A stretch of 60,774 nt of DNA from CAYXRK01 sp964467615 (GCA_964467615.1 CAYXRK010000005.1:1-60774), one strand, 5' to 3'; positions 17,160 to 26,712 are shown, counted from the stretch's first letter. A program made the numbers and translations. The notes: a model not told the origin generated them from the sequence alone.

Positions 17160-17228
17160 GACGTTGCGCTCGTTTACAGTAGCGAACCCAACGCGGCGGC
17201 GGCCGCGATGACCTAAGGAGAAGCGAAC
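17160..17228. other. glpF-glpK spacer
   Basis: Short spacer with TAAGGAG (Shine-Dalgarno) and a GC-rich GCGGCGGCGGCCGCG stretch that may form a small hairpin. No separate promoter is visible, consistent with cotranscription. Confidence 0.4.
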
Positions 17229-18719
17229 ATGGCCAAGTACGTTCTTGCCCTCGACCAGGGCACCACGTCGTCTCGGGCGATTCTGTTTACGAAGAACGGG
17301 AAGGTGAAGAGCGCCGCGCAGCAGGAATTCCCGCAGATTTTTCCGTCACCGGGACACGTCGAGCACGACCCGATGGCGATATGGGAATCGCAGATCGCCA
17401 CGGCGCGCGAGGCCATCAAGAAGGCAGAGGCAAAGCCGGAGGACATCGCGGCGATCGGCATCACGAACCAGCGCGAGACGACTGTGCTCTGGGAAAAGGA
17501 AACGGGCACGCCGATCCACAATGCGATCGTGTGGCAGAGCCGGATCACCGCGCCAATCTGCGACGAATTGAAGAAGAAGAAGCTTGAGGAGAAATTCCGC
17601 AAGCGGACGGGCCTCGTTGTCGACGCGTATTTTTCGGGCACGAAGATTAAGTACCTGCTGGACAAGAACAAAGGCGTGCGCAAGAGGGCGGCGAAGAGGG
17701 AGGTGCTCGCGGGGACGATCGACACGTGGTTGTTGTGGAAGCTGACGGGCGGGCGAGTACACGCGACGGACGTATCGAACGCGTCGCGCACGCTCATCTA
17801 CAACATTCACAAGTTGAAGTGGGACGATAAACTTCTCGACATATTGGACATTCCGAAGGCGATGCTTCCGGAAGTCAAAGATTCGAGCACGATGTTTGGC
17901 GAGACCGATCCGGAAATTTTTGGCAAAGCGATTCCGATTACGGGGATCGCGGGCGACCAACAGGCGGCGACCTTCGGCCAGGGTTGCTTCAAGCCGGGTA
18001 TGGTGAAGAACACGTACGGCACGGGTTGCTTCACGCTGATGAACACGGGGAGCAAGGCGGTCGCATCGAAGAACGGACTGTTGACGACCATCGGCTGGGG
18101 CATCGACGGGAAGATTACCTATTGCCTCGAAGGCTCGGTGTTTATTGCGGGCGCGGCGGTGCAATGGCTGCGTGACGGTCTAGGGATCATCAAGCACTCG
18201 TCGGACGTGGAGAAACTCGCGGCGAGTGTTGCGGACGCGGGCGGGGTTTACGTTGTTCCGGCGTTTGTGGGGCTCGGCGCGCCCTATTGGGACCAGTACG
18301 CGCGCGGGACGATTGTCGGCATCGAGCGCAGCACGACGGCGGCGCACATCGCGCGGGCGACGGTGGAATCGATGGCGTATCAGTCGCGCGACCTTATCGA
18401 CGCGATGGCGGCGGACTCCGGCCAGAAACTGAAAGACCTGCGCGTAGATGGCGGCGCGTCGATGAACGATGCGCTGATGCAGTTCCAGGCCGACATCACT
18501 GGGGTGAACGTGCAGCGTCCGATGGTCGCCGAGACGACGGCGCTGGGCGCGGCGTACCTGGCCGGGCTTGCAGTCGGGTTCTGGAAAGACGCTGGCGACG
18601 TCACGGCGAATTGGGCGCTCGACAAGGAATTCAAGCCCAACATGAAGTCGGGCGATCGCAAGAAGGCGTATGCCGGCTGGAAGAAGGCAGTCGAACGCGC
18701 GCGACATTGGGCGGAGTAG
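17229..18719 (+). CDS. glpK: Glycerol kinase
   Basis: ATP-dependent phosphorylation of glycerol to sn-glycerol 3-phosphate, in the cytoplasm. The 496-residue length is exact for the family. FGGY-kinase motifs: LALDQGTTSSRAI (ATP site), the NQRET motif, GTIDTWLLWKLTGG, ITGIAGDQQAATFGQ, and the C-terminal GLGAPYWD and DGGASMND segments. AAGGAG lies 8 bases before ATG. It is cotranscribed with glpF. I did not see the phosphohistidine region of Gram-positive enzymes or a clear enzyme-IIA site, so control by the sugar phosphotransferase system is not indicated. Confidence 0.97.
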   Translation: MAKYVLALDQGTTSSRAILFTKNGKVKSAAQQEFPQIFPSPGHVEHDPMAIWESQIATAREAIKKAEAKPEDIAAIGITNQRETTVLWEKETGTPIHNAIVWQSRITAPICDELKKKKLEEKFRKRTGLVVDAYFSGTKIKYLLDKNKGVRKRAAKREVLAGTIDTWLLWKLTGGRVHATDVSNASRTLIYNIHKLKWDDKLLDILDIPKAMLPEVKDSSTMFGETDPEIFGKAIPITGIAGDQQAATFGQGCFKPGMVKNTYGTGCFTLMNTGSKAVASKNGLLTTIGWGIDGKITYCLEGSVFIAGAAVQWLRDGLGIIKHSSDVEKLAASVADAGGVYVVPAFVGLGAPYWDQYARGTIVGIERSTTAAHIARATVESMAYQSRDLIDAMAADSGQKLKDLRVDGGASMNDALMQFQADITGVNVQRPMVAETTALGAAYLAGLAVGFWKDAGDVTANWALDKEFKPNMKSGDRKKAYAGWKKAVERARHWAE

Positions 18720-18755
18720 TCCGACGAACTCTGGTCGTCGACGAAGCTGCGGCCT

Positions 18756-19484
18756 GTGGGGCTGACAACTTGGGAATCGCCGCCCGCACACGCGGAACTA
18801 ACTGGGGCGCAGATCGACGTGTGGCGAATAGCGCTCGACACGCCCGGAGAGATCGGAAGTCTGCACGGATTGCTCGACGATGCCGAACGGGCGCGGGCTG
18901 ACCGGTTCATTCGCGCGGAGCACGGCCGGAGTTTCACAATCGCGCATGCTGCGCTGCGGCGGATTCTCGGCAACTACCTCGAAATCGCGCCCGAGCGCGT
19001 CCGGTTTTCGGAGTCGGGGAAAGGCAAACCTCGAATCGACGGGGACAGCGACATCGAGTTCAACCTAAGTCATTCGGGCGAACTTGCGCTGGTAGCGGTG
19101 ACGACGGGGCGCGCCGTCGGCGTCGATATCGAATCGATGCGCGAACGCGATGCGCAACGAAACATCGCCGAACGGTACTTTTCGCGGGGCGAGGTGGACG
19201 CGCTGTTCACTTTGCCTGAAGCGGAACAGTCCGCCGCGTTTTATCGGTGTTGGACACGGAAGGAAGCGTACATCAAAGCGCTCGGGCTTGGTCTTACGTA
19301 TCCGCTGGATGGGTTCGAGGTATCGTTGGACGAGAGCTCGCCGCGGCTGGTCTGGTCGAAGGAAGGCGACGCGGAGACGAAGCGGTGGACGTTCTCGAAC
19401 CTGAATCCGGGGCCGGGTTACGCTGGGGCGCTGGCCGCGGAAGGGCCATTCGCGGCGCTCAGGCGGTTCGAGTTTTCCTTCTGA
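18756..19484 (+). CDS. 4'-phosphopantetheinyl transferase, Sfp/Gsp type
   Basis: Transfers phosphopantetheine from CoA to a serine of acyl- or peptidyl-carrier proteins. A 242-residue protein of the large Sfp-type: N-terminal half with DAERARADRF and ALRRILGNYL, then the magnesium-site motifs GVDIE and FYRCWTRKEAYIKALG. The EFNLSHSGELAL strand is also family-typical. GTG start at 18756. No NRPS or PKS gene is in the window, so it may serve a distant cluster or act as the housekeeping enzyme. The gene converges on the NYN-domain gene with only 10 bases between stops. Confidence 0.92.
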   Translation: MGLTTWESPPAHAELTGAQIDVWRIALDTPGEIGSLHGLLDDAERARADRFIRAEHGRSFTIAHAALRRILGNYLEIAPERVRFSESGKGKPRIDGDSDIEFNLSHSGELALVAVTTGRAVGVDIESMRERDAQRNIAERYFSRGEVDALFTLPEAEQSAAFYRCWTRKEAYIKALGLGLTYPLDGFEVSLDESSPRLVWSKEGDAETKRWTFSNLNPGPGYAGALAAEGPFAALRRFEFSF

Positions 19485-19494
19485 ATCCGCACGC

Positions 19495-20022
19495 CTAGCT
19501 TTCCGGCAGTTTTGATCGGAGCGCTTCGAGCGCGCCGAGAGAGGACGCGCCGAGCCGATCTTCGAGCGACGTGATTGCGCCCTCGCGCGCGGCGCGGTCC
19601 ATGCGCTCGCTGGATTCCGTGGCCGCTTCTTGGGCCGACGCGAGGAAGTGCTCCGGCGACATGGTGAGCGCGCCGAGGCCGCCGCACAGATCCCGGATTC
19701 CGTGGTCCGACGTCACGACGACGATCGAGCGGCGGCTTGCCGACTCATACACAGTACGCTCGATGTAAGCGTCCGCGGTCTGCTTTTTGCGCGCGTAGAT
19801 AACGTGTACGCCGGGCATGCCTTGAACGGGCCTGTCTTCCTTCGCGTGCTCCGCGTTTCCGTCGAATACTATGCGGGCCTCGACGCCCGCCGCGCCGCAG
19901 TACCGGGCCACGAGATCGATGAGCAGATCGCGGGCGCGTTCGAAGTCACGCGAGGCCGCCTCACGCAGACGAGGCGAATGGTGGACGACGTTGTAACCGT
20001 CGATGAAGTAAACGAGCATCAT
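19495..20022 (-). CDS. NYN domain protein, YacP-like RNase
   Basis: A 175-residue protein opening with MMLVYFIDGYNVVHHSP, the first acidic motif of PIN-like NYN nucleases, followed by RIVFDGNAEH and VVTSDHGIRDLC with the further acidic residues of the metal site. It matches the YacP/Rae1 family; Rae1 of Bacillus subtilis is a ribosome-associated mRNA endonuclease. The start at 20022 overlaps the end of alr, so it is the last gene of the ftsK-pgsA-alr run. The open frame begins at 20064, but the NYN motif starts immediately after the chosen Met. Confidence 0.85.
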   Translation of the reverse strand: MMLVYFIDGYNVVHHSPRLREAASRDFERARDLLIDLVARYCGAAGVEARIVFDGNAEHAKEDRPVQGMPGVHVIYARKKQTADAYIERTVYESASRRSIVVVTSDHGIRDLCGGLGALTMSPEHFLASAQEAATESSERMDRAAREGAITSLEDRLGASSLGALEALRSKLPES

Positions 20023-20026
20023 CGGT

Positions 20027-21160
20027 TCACGGCTGCTTTTCGTTGAGGTAAACGCGCTGAACACGCTGCCCGATCCCGGTCAGGACCTCGTAGGGAGAGG
20101 TCTCCGCCTTTTCGGCGAGTTCCTCGACGCTGATGGTTTCTCCCGCGCTCGGGCCGAGCAGGGTAACCTCGTCTCCGGGCGCGACACCGCGCACACTCGT
20201 GACGTCGACGACGATCTGATCCATGCTCACGGCGCCGCGAACGGGACATCGCTTGCCGCGAACCAGGACTTCCCCCCGGTTCGAGAGCCGGAGCGGGTAG
20301 CCGTCCGCGTATCCGACGGGAACGATCGCGGCCTGCATCGGGGCGGGAGGACTGTAGGTCCGTTCGTAGCCCACGCTCGAGCCGCCGGGTATCTCTTTGA
20401 CGAGGGCGACGCTGGAGATCCACCGCGCGACAGGGCGCAACGGCGACGATTTTGGAGGACCGTTGTTGGGCCAGACGCCGTAGGTGATGATGCCGGGTCT
20501 GACTAAGTCAAAAAAGGCGTCTTCGCCGCTCAAGATGCCGGCGCTGTTCGCGGCGTGGACGGTGTCGAAGGGTATGCCGTTTCGCTCGAGTTGCCGCAGC
20601 ACTTTGCGGAAAGCGCGTACCTGGTTGGCGGTGTAGTTATCGTTCGTCAGGTTCGCGGACGAAAAATGCGTCGCGACACCTTCGACATCGACGTTCGAGA
20701 CACGCGTCAGCAAAAGGACTTTTTGAGGCGCGTTCTCGGCGTTGAATCCGAGGCGGCCCATGCCGGTATCAATTTCGCAATGGACAGCCGCTACTTTTTT
20801 TCGTTTGTGCGCGATCTCGCCGAGGCGCTCGGCGATAGCGACGTTCGAGACCATGAGCTTGAGGTCGTGTTCGACGGCGGGGGCCAATGCGTCTTCTTGC
20901 GGATGAACAAGGACGAGGACCGGTGCGTGAACTCCGCCTTCGCGTAGTTCGATTCCTTCTTGCACCGTAGCAACGCCGATCATCGCGACGCCTTCGGTCA
21001 GCGCGCGCTTGGCAAGTGGCAATGCCCCATGTCCGTAGGCGTTCGCTTTGAGCACGGCGATGATTCCACACGATTCGGGGACCTTTGCGCGAACGAACGC
21101 GAGGTTGTGCGCGTAGGCGTCGAGGTCGACTTCGAGGCGCGACGGCGCGATGGCGCTCAT
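20027..21160 (-). CDS. alr: Alanine racemase
   Basis: A PLP enzyme interconverting L- and D-alanine for peptidoglycan. The chosen ATG at 21160 overlaps the pgsA stop by ATGA and gives 377 residues. Key features: PLP lysine K38 in AVLKANAYGHGA, the HFSSAN segment after strand 4 of the barrel, AANSAG, RPGIITYGVWP, and the C-terminal catalytic Tyr in VGYERTYSP followed by the beta domain (VRGAVSMDQIVVDV). All expected residues are present. It sits in an envelope operon with pgsA and ftsK. Confidence 0.96.
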   Translation of the reverse strand: MSAIAPSRLEVDLDAYAHNLAFVRAKVPESCGIIAVLKANAYGHGALPLAKRALTEGVAMIGVATVQEGIELREGGVHAPVLVLVHPQEDALAPAVEHDLKLMVSNVAIAERLGEIAHKRKKVAAVHCEIDTGMGRLGFNAENAPQKVLLLTRVSNVDVEGVATHFSSANLTNDNYTANQVRAFRKVLRQLERNGIPFDTVHAANSAGILSGEDAFFDLVRPGIITYGVWPNNGPPKSSPLRPVARWISSVALVKEIPGGSSVGYERTYSPPAPMQAAIVPVGYADGYPLRLSNRGEVLVRGKRCPVRGAVSMDQIVVDVTSVRGVAPGDEVTLLGPSAGETISVEELAEKAETSPYEVLTGIGQRVQRVYLNEKQP

Positions 21161-21753
21161 GCAACGTCGCCGAGCTTCAGCGTGCGCCAATTTGTGCGGG
21201 CGAATTCAATTCCGGTGTACACCGTGAACAGGGCCACGAAGACAATCGCCCATAGAGAAGCGATGCTTAGTATTCTTCCGATCGTGTCGGTCCAATCCGG
21301 GACAATGTCCGACAAAATACGCGCGACAATTACGAAAAAAAGAAAGGCATAGATATAGACCATCTGGATGACGGTCTTGGCCTTCCCCCAACTGCTCGCT
21401 GCGATGACGGTCCCGTCCGACGCGGCGAGGGAGCGAGCGCCGGTCACGAGGAATTCACGCGCCAGGATGGCGACGATGGTCCAGCCGGGGACGTTCAAGC
21501 CTGGGACCTTCATGGCCATGACGAACGCCGCGGCCATCAGCACCTTGTCGGCGAGCGGGTCGATAAGTTTTCCGAAGGCGGTGATCATGCCGCGGCGGCG
21601 GGCGATTTTTCCGTCGTAGTAGTCGGTGAGCGATGCGGCGGTGAACGTGATGTATGCCAGCGCGTACGTGGCGACGTGGTCGATCGACATCAGTACGACA
21701 AACACGGGCACGAGCACGAGCCGCGCTATGGTCAATCGGTTCGGAAGATTCAT
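21157..21753 (-). CDS. pgsA: CDP-diacylglycerol--glycerol-3-phosphate 3-phosphatidyltransferase
   Basis: Makes phosphatidylglycerol phosphate from CDP-diacylglycerol and glycerol 3-phosphate in the inner membrane. The 198-residue protein has several membrane helices and the CDP-alcohol phosphotransferase signature: DYYDGKIARRRG followed by GKLIDPLADK, giving DG-x2-AR-x8-G-x3-D-x3-D. The N-terminus MNLPNRLTIARL is typical of PgsA. It lies 70 bases downstream of the RodZ-like gene and overlaps alr by 4 bases. Confidence 0.95.
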   Translation of the reverse strand: MNLPNRLTIARLVLVPVFVVLMSIDHVATYALAYITFTAASLTDYYDGKIARRRGMITAFGKLIDPLADKVLMAAAFVMAMKVPGLNVPGWTIVAILAREFLVTGARSLAASDGTVIAASSWGKAKTVIQMVYIYAFLFFVIVARILSDIVPDWTDTIGRILSIASLWAIVFVALFTVYTGIEFARTNWRTLKLGDVA

Positions 21754-21823
21754 GGGAGGAGAATCGGATGCCAGCCTAATCCGATTTTACCAGACGCTGG
21801 CCGCTTGGCCCACGTTCACGCGG

Positions 21824-22279
21824 CTATGGAGTGACTTCCGTGCCTGGAGCGGGGGCGTCCACTATACCGGCCTGGACCGCGTCCGTTGTGCTTTTCGCTT
21901 CGGGCTGGAGCACGAGGGCGTAGGTGAGCCATCCGAGCGCGAACACCGCGCTGACTGCGGCCCAGCCAACCGCTTCGTTCAGCCAGGTCTTCTTCCGAAG
22001 GTCGATTGACCTCGCACGCCCGCCGGGGTTTGAAGGCCGATGGAGTTGGGCCAGGCGGCCGGCAAACGGGACGGAATCAACTTCGAGAAAGTCGCAGTAG
22101 GTCCGGAGGAAGCCGAGGGCGTAGGTGATTTCCGGTAAATCATCGATTCGAGAACTCTCGAACGCGCGTATAACATTCTGTGGGATGCGCAATTTGCGAT
22201 AGACGTCTTCAATCGTCATGCCGCGCGACTCGCGCAGCGTGCGCAGCGTTTCACCGTCGAACGGGTGGCGCGCGTTCAT
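21824..22279 (-). CDS. RodZ-like helix-turn-helix membrane protein
   Basis: A 151-residue protein with an N-terminal Xre-like HTH (GETLRTLRESRGMTIEDVYRKL..., FESSRIDDLPEITYALGF), then a basic linker with LRKK and a single membrane helix (AVGWAAVSAVFALGWLTY). This is the cytoplasmic and membrane part of RodZ, which links MreB to the envelope; the large periplasmic domain is absent, so the protein is short for the family. Its start overlaps the ftsK stop by 4 bases, so it is translationally coupled to ftsK. Confidence 0.85.
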   Translation of the reverse strand: MNARHPFDGETLRTLRESRGMTIEDVYRKLRIPQNVIRAFESSRIDDLPEITYALGFLRTYCDFLEVDSVPFAGRLAQLHRPSNPGGRARSIDLRKKTWLNEAVGWAAVSAVFALGWLTYALVLQPEAKSTTDAVQAGIVDAPAPGTEVTP

Positions 22280-24756
22280 GCTACTTCTTCCGCGTTCTGG
22301 AGAGTTGGCACCAGTATCTCCCTCGCCTTGCTGCCGACGTGCGGCCCGACGATCCCCCTCCGTTCCATCATATCGATGAGGCGGGCGGCGCGGGTGTAGC
22401 CCACGCGCAACCGGCGCTGGACCATGCTGATCGACGCTTGCCCGGTCTCGACGACGACGCGGACGGCGTCTTCCAGCAATTCATCCTCTTCGTCGTCCGG
22501 AAGCTCCATGCCGGCTTGCTGTTTGCCAAAGCGCTCGATCTCATCGCGGTACTGCGGCGGGGCCTGGGTCTTAAGGTACGCGATCAATCGGTTCATTTCG
22601 TCGTCGCTGACGAACGCCCCTTGGATGCGCGTCGGCTTGCTTTGGCCCGCCGGCAAGTACAAAAGGTCCCCCCGTCCAATCAGGCGTTCCGCTCCGATTT
22701 CATCCAGGATGCATCTCGAGTCCACCCGCGACGAAACCTGGAACGAAATGCGCGCCGGAAAATTCGCCTTGATGACCCCCGTAAGAACGTCCACCGATGG
22801 CCGTTGGGTCGCGATAATCAGGTGAATCCCGACGGCCCGGGCCAATTGTGCCAAACGCGCTATAGCGTCTTCTACCTCGGCGCGTGCCAGCATCATGAGG
22901 TCAGCCAACTCGTCGATTACGCAGACGATGTATGGCAGCTTTCGAATGACCGAGAGCGACTCGCCGCCGCTTTCGGATAGTTCGATTTCGCCGTTCTCGA
23001 CGCTCGCGTTGTAGATCTCGATGTTGCGGACACGCAGCGAAGCGAAGAGGCGGTAGCGCTCTTCCATTTCGTTGATTAGCCAGCTCAACGAATTGGCCGC
23101 TTTCTTCGGATCGATGACGACCGGCGTAATCAAATGCGGAATGTCGTTAAAGATTGACAATTCGACCATCTTCGGATCGATCAGGATAAATTGCATTTCT
23201 TCGGGCGACTTCGCGCAAAGAAGGCTCGCGAGGATTGATTTAACGCAGACCGTCTTGCCGGCGCCGGTCGCGCCGGCCACGAGCAGATGCGGCATCGTCG
23301 TTAGGTCCGCCACTTGCACATCTCCGGCGATGTCCTTGCCGAGTGGGAGACTGAGCACACCGTCGTCGCGGCGATACACGCGCGACTCGAGCAGGTCGCG
23401 AAGGACGACGGAGTCGCGATCTTGGTTCGGGACTTCGATGCCGACGCGGCCCTTGCCGGGGATGGGGGCCTCGACACGTACGCGGTGCGCCTTGAGCGCG
23501 AGCGCCAGATCGTCTGCGAGCGCGATGAACCGGCTGACCTTGACGCCGGGCGCGGGCTCCAATTCGAAGCGAGTGATCGTGGGCCCGCGTGTTACGTCCG
23601 TTACGCGCGCCTCGATGCCGAAGGTCTTGAGCGTGTCCTCGAGAAGCACTCCAGTTTGTTGCAGTGATTCCTTTAGGTTGGGATGCACCACCAAGTCGGC
23701 CCGATCAAACAAATCCAGCGACGGCTTCGTATATTTCTTCGGGTACTCGTAGTCGGGGGGGAGTTCTTCAATTACGGACTTGCGCCGGATCGCGCGCGGC
23801 GATGGAAGCGGCGCGGCCACTGTACTAGGCGGTTCGGCCGGGGTGTGGCCCGCGTTCTGAGTAGCAATGACAGGCCCTTTCTCCTCCTGGCGGGCGGGCG
23901 CCAGCCGATCGGAGCGGGCCGCTTCATCCGCATCGGGCACCTCGGCGAAAGGAAGTTCGCGCGTGACCGGAGGCGTAATTGGGCGGACCTTGATGCGGTT
24001 CAAGTCTTCCGGTTCGGCCGCGGAAACGGGGAGCTTGGCCGGTACACGCTTGGCTTCGGGCAGGCGGCGCAACGCTTCGCGCGATTCTTCGCGAAGGTCC
24101 TCGATCTCGCGTTGACGGTCCCAATCGCGCGCGTCTTCCGCGGCGCGCCGTTCGCGGGCGATCTCGCGGCGATGTTGAAACGCGCGATACAACTCCCGGA
24201 GTGATTGAACGGCGAGGACGACGCCGTAGAACACCGTGTGCAAACCTTGCACGATCAGAAATTCAGTGGCGAGCAATATGCCGACCACGGCGCATGTGAT
24301 CGTAATTACGTTGGTACCGATGGACCCAAACGTCGGCGACAGAACGTGGGCAACAAACGCGCCCATCGCGCCGCCGGGGTATAAGCGGAGTTCTTCGCTG
24401 CCGAGATCGAGTTGGACGAGTCCCGCGATGGAGCAGGTCAACATCGTCGCGCCCACGGTCCGGGTGAGGATACGGTCAATGGGCCGGTGACGGATGAGCA
24501 TCAGCGCCCAGATGAACGTGAGCAGGTAGATGACGTGCGCAGCATGGCCGAGCAGAATGTACAGAAAGCCGGAAGCGATCGCGCCGGGTTCGCCAAGGAC
24601 GTTGGAGACTTCTTCGGGGGACGTCATCGAACGGTGGTTGTCGCCGCGATAGTCGTCCGTCGCGAGCGCCAAGAATAGAAGGGCGGTAACGCCCAGCATC
24701 AATACGCCGAGAATTTCGCGTCTGCGTTCGACGGCGACTTTACCGGAAAAAATCAT
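22276..24756 (-). CDS. ftsK: DNA translocase FtsK/SpoIIIE
   Basis: A septal ATP-driven DNA pump that clears chromosomes at division. 826 residues: four or five N-terminal membrane helices (residues ~15-180), a charged Arg/Glu and Pro-rich linker (~190-330), then the alpha/beta RecA-like motor with Walker A (GATGAGKTVCVKS), Walker B (FILIDPKMVEL) and IATQRPSVDV. The C-terminal gamma winged helix (SISMVQRRLRVGYTRAAR, MMERRGIVG) would read KOPS-like sites. The linker is short. It is the first gene of the operon and has a strong promoter 93 bases upstream. Confidence 0.97.
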   Translation of the reverse strand: MIFSGKVAVERRREILGVLMLGVTALLFLALATDDYRGDNHRSMTSPEEVSNVLGEPGAIASGFLYILLGHAAHVIYLLTFIWALMLIRHRPIDRILTRTVGATMLTCSIAGLVQLDLGSEELRLYPGGAMGAFVAHVLSPTFGSIGTNVITITCAVVGILLATEFLIVQGLHTVFYGVVLAVQSLRELYRAFQHRREIARERRAAEDARDWDRQREIEDLREESREALRRLPEAKRVPAKLPVSAAEPEDLNRIKVRPITPPVTRELPFAEVPDADEAARSDRLAPARQEEKGPVIATQNAGHTPAEPPSTVAAPLPSPRAIRRKSVIEELPPDYEYPKKYTKPSLDLFDRADLVVHPNLKESLQQTGVLLEDTLKTFGIEARVTDVTRGPTITRFELEPAPGVKVSRFIALADDLALALKAHRVRVEAPIPGKGRVGIEVPNQDRDSVVLRDLLESRVYRRDDGVLSLPLGKDIAGDVQVADLTTMPHLLVAGATGAGKTVCVKSILASLLCAKSPEEMQFILIDPKMVELSIFNDIPHLITPVVIDPKKAANSLSWLINEMEERYRLFASLRVRNIEIYNASVENGEIELSESGGESLSVIRKLPYIVCVIDELADLMMLARAEVEDAIARLAQLARAVGIHLIIATQRPSVDVLTGVIKANFPARISFQVSSRVDSRCILDEIGAERLIGRGDLLYLPAGQSKPTRIQGAFVSDDEMNRLIAYLKTQAPPQYRDEIERFGKQQAGMELPDDEEDELLEDAVRVVVETGQASISMVQRRLRVGYTRAARLIDMMERRGIVGPHVGSKAREILVPTLQNAEEVA

Positions 24757-24848
24757 GCGCGAGCCATTCCCCTGTTCCCCAGCAGGTTGGCGCCCGAATC
24801 GAGCGCCATCCCCCGTATGTCAGGCCGCTACATCGAGTTACGCACGCG

Positions 24849-24877
24849 AGTGTACCAGATGCTAATAAAACATGCAA
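24849..24877 (-). promoter_or_regulatory. Sigma70 promoter of the ftsK-rodZ-pgsA-alr-NYN operon
   Basis: On the minus strand: TTGCAT (24877-24872), a 17-base spacer ending TGG, and TACACT (24854-24849), an extended -10. It is the best sigma70 match in this region and is oriented toward ftsK with an ~85-base leader. Confidence 0.6.
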
Positions 24878-25225
24878 CAACATATTGAAGGCCAGACCGT
24901 GGGTGACCCCCAAATGTGGCATAACTCGAGGAAAGTCAGGAAGACAAGGCGCTTCAGCACATTCAGTCATGGCCATAAAACTACGCAAGAACAATTTGTT
25001 TTACTGGATTTTCTCATTTTAATATTGTCCTTTGAGAGCTAAAATCGGGCATCTCTGCCGGGAGAACGAAGTGACGGTTGGTGCCCGCTCCGAGCCAAGC
25101 GGCGGACGAGACTTTTTTCTGTACTAGTATGTATCATTAAAGTTTCGCGCGGTGAACGGGATCGCCTCGCCGGACGCGGGGAAATGGACCAGGAATTAAG
25201 CCGGGGGCATTACGAAGCGAAGAAC

Positions 25226-25255
25226 GGCGCGCTCGTTCTCGGCGCGCTCGTTCTC
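25226..25255 (+). repeat. Perfect tandem duplication of a 15-base unit
   Basis: GGCGCGCTCGTTCTC occurs twice in direct succession, 25 bases ahead of bioA. Possibly a recent slippage product in the bioA leader. Confidence 0.85.
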
Positions 25256-25279
25256 GTTGCGGCAAGTGTGGTGAAATAG

Positions 25280-26656
25280 ATGAATCTTCAGAGGTGCGGC
25301 CGGATGATCGCCGTTCAGACGTTGCGCGATGCGGACTTGAAGCATTTGTGGCATCCGTATACGGACATCACTGTATTCGAGTCGTCGCGGTATGTGTGCT
25401 TCGAGCGCGGCGAGGGGGTGTATCTGTACGACACCGAGGGCAACGCGGTGTTGGACGGCATTTCGTCGTGGTGGGCGACGGCGCTGGGGCACGGGCACCC
25501 TCGCGTCGTCCAGGCGATTCGCGAGCAGGCTGGGCTGTTGCAGCAGAGTATCTTGGGGAACCAGTCGCATCCGAAAGCGGTGGAACTCGCGGAGAAGCTG
25601 GCCGCGTTCACGCCGGAGGGGCTGGACCATTGTTACTTCGCGGCGGACGGCGCGAGCGCGACCGAGGCCGCGATGAAGATGGCTATCCAGTATTGGTGGA
25701 ACATCGGCGACACCGGGCGGACGAAGTTTGTTTGTCTCGAAGATGGTTACCACGGCGACACGCTGGGCGCAGTAGGGGTGGGGTTTGTGCCGGCGTTCCA
25801 CGCGCCATTTAAGGACGCGATTGTGCCGCATTACTTCGCGCCCGCGCCGTACTACGATGGACCGAGCGAGGACGGTCGCGACGCGGAGGCGGCGCGTGTT
25901 GCGTTCAAGGGAATGGAGCGAATCGTGGCGGAGCACCACCGCGAATTGGCCGGCGTCATATTGGAGCCGTTGGTGCAGGGGGCCGCAGGGATTCGGATTT
26001 ACGATCCGGAATATTTGGTCAAGGTCAGAACGCTTTGCGACTCGTATAACCTTTTGCTTATCGCGGACGAAATCGCGGTGGGTTTCGGGCGGACGGGCGC
26101 GCTGTTTGCGTGCGGCGCGGCCGGGATCACGCCGGACATCTTGTGCCTCGGCAAGGCGCTCAGCGCGGGGTATCTGCCCATCAGCGCGGCAATTGCGACG
26201 ACGAAGGTGTTCGAGACGTTTCGCAATGAGAGCGGCCGGCTGGAAGTCGGCGGTACGAAGCGGGACCGCACGTTCTACGATGGGCACACTTACTGCGGCA
26301 ATCCGATTTGCGCGGCGGCGGCGATCGCGGCGTTGGAGATTTACGCGGACGAGGACATCGTCGGCCAATGCTCGGGGACATCGCGGTTGTTGCGCGAAGG
26401 ATTTGCGGAACTGGGGCGGCATCCGGCGATCGCGTACCACAAAAGTATCGGGATGATCGGCATGGTGAAATTCCGGCCGGAGTTTGGGGCAGTATTCGCG
26501 CGCAAGGTGAAGGAGCGAGCGTACGACCTCGGCCTACTCATTCGGCCGTTGGGCGACGTCTTGTATCTGTGGCCGCCGCTGATTAGCAGCGAATCGGAAT
26601 TGGAGGCGATGCTCACGAAATTCAGCGCCGCGCTCGACGTGGCGAGTGAGGACTAG
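25280..26656 (+). CDS. bioA: Adenosylmethionine--8-amino-7-oxononanoate aminotransferase
   Basis: PLP-dependent biotin-pathway enzyme that converts KAPA to DAPA using S-adenosylmethionine as amino donor. The 458-residue protein has the BioA-specific opening HLWHPYT, the substrate-side SSWWATALGHGHP, DEIAVGFGRTG for the PLP ring, and the PLP lysine K292 in LCLGKALSAGYLP. GHTYCGNPICAA is also conserved. An alternative ATG at 25304 has AGAGG about 9 bases upstream and would remove eight residues. No other bio genes are nearby, so the pathway genes are dispersed. Confidence 0.95.
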   Translation: MNLQRCGRMIAVQTLRDADLKHLWHPYTDITVFESSRYVCFERGEGVYLYDTEGNAVLDGISSWWATALGHGHPRVVQAIREQAGLLQQSILGNQSHPKAVELAEKLAAFTPEGLDHCYFAADGASATEAAMKMAIQYWWNIGDTGRTKFVCLEDGYHGDTLGAVGVGFVPAFHAPFKDAIVPHYFAPAPYYDGPSEDGRDAEAARVAFKGMERIVAEHHRELAGVILEPLVQGAAGIRIYDPEYLVKVRTLCDSYNLLLIADEIAVGFGRTGALFACGAAGITPDILCLGKALSAGYLPISAAIATTKVFETFRNESGRLEVGGTKRDRTFYDGHTYCGNPICAAAAIAALEIYADEDIVGQCSGTSRLLREGFAELGRHPAIAYHKSIGMIGMVKFRPEFGAVFARKVKERAYDLGLLIRPLGDVLYLWPPLISSESELEAMLTKFSAALDVASED

Positions 26657-26712
26657 TGTAGTGATTCAGTCTGAGGGCAACTTAATTTTCGGACGATCCG
26701 CTGCGGTTGTCG

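Larger units (their letters stand above)
24757..25279. other. AT-richer divergent intergenic region between ftsK and bioA
   Basis: 523 bases without a convincing gene. It holds the ftsK promoter, an AT-rich block around 24990-25025 (TTGTTT at 24996, 18-base spacer, TAATAT at 25020, a possible plus-strand promoter), the TTTTTTC run near 25110, and a perfect tandem 15-base duplication at 25226-25255. A GTG mini-ORF at 25071-25127 is discussed under rejected items. Confidence 0.5.

Noticed and set aside
25071..25127. A GTG-start 18-codon ORF with GGGAG upstream in the ftsK-bioA gap.
   Set aside because: Too short to support without conservation; the sequence after it is low-complexity.
24757..25279. 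tRNA or riboswitch in the ftsK-bioA region.
   Set aside because: No cloverleaf, no conserved riboswitch core recognisable by eye.
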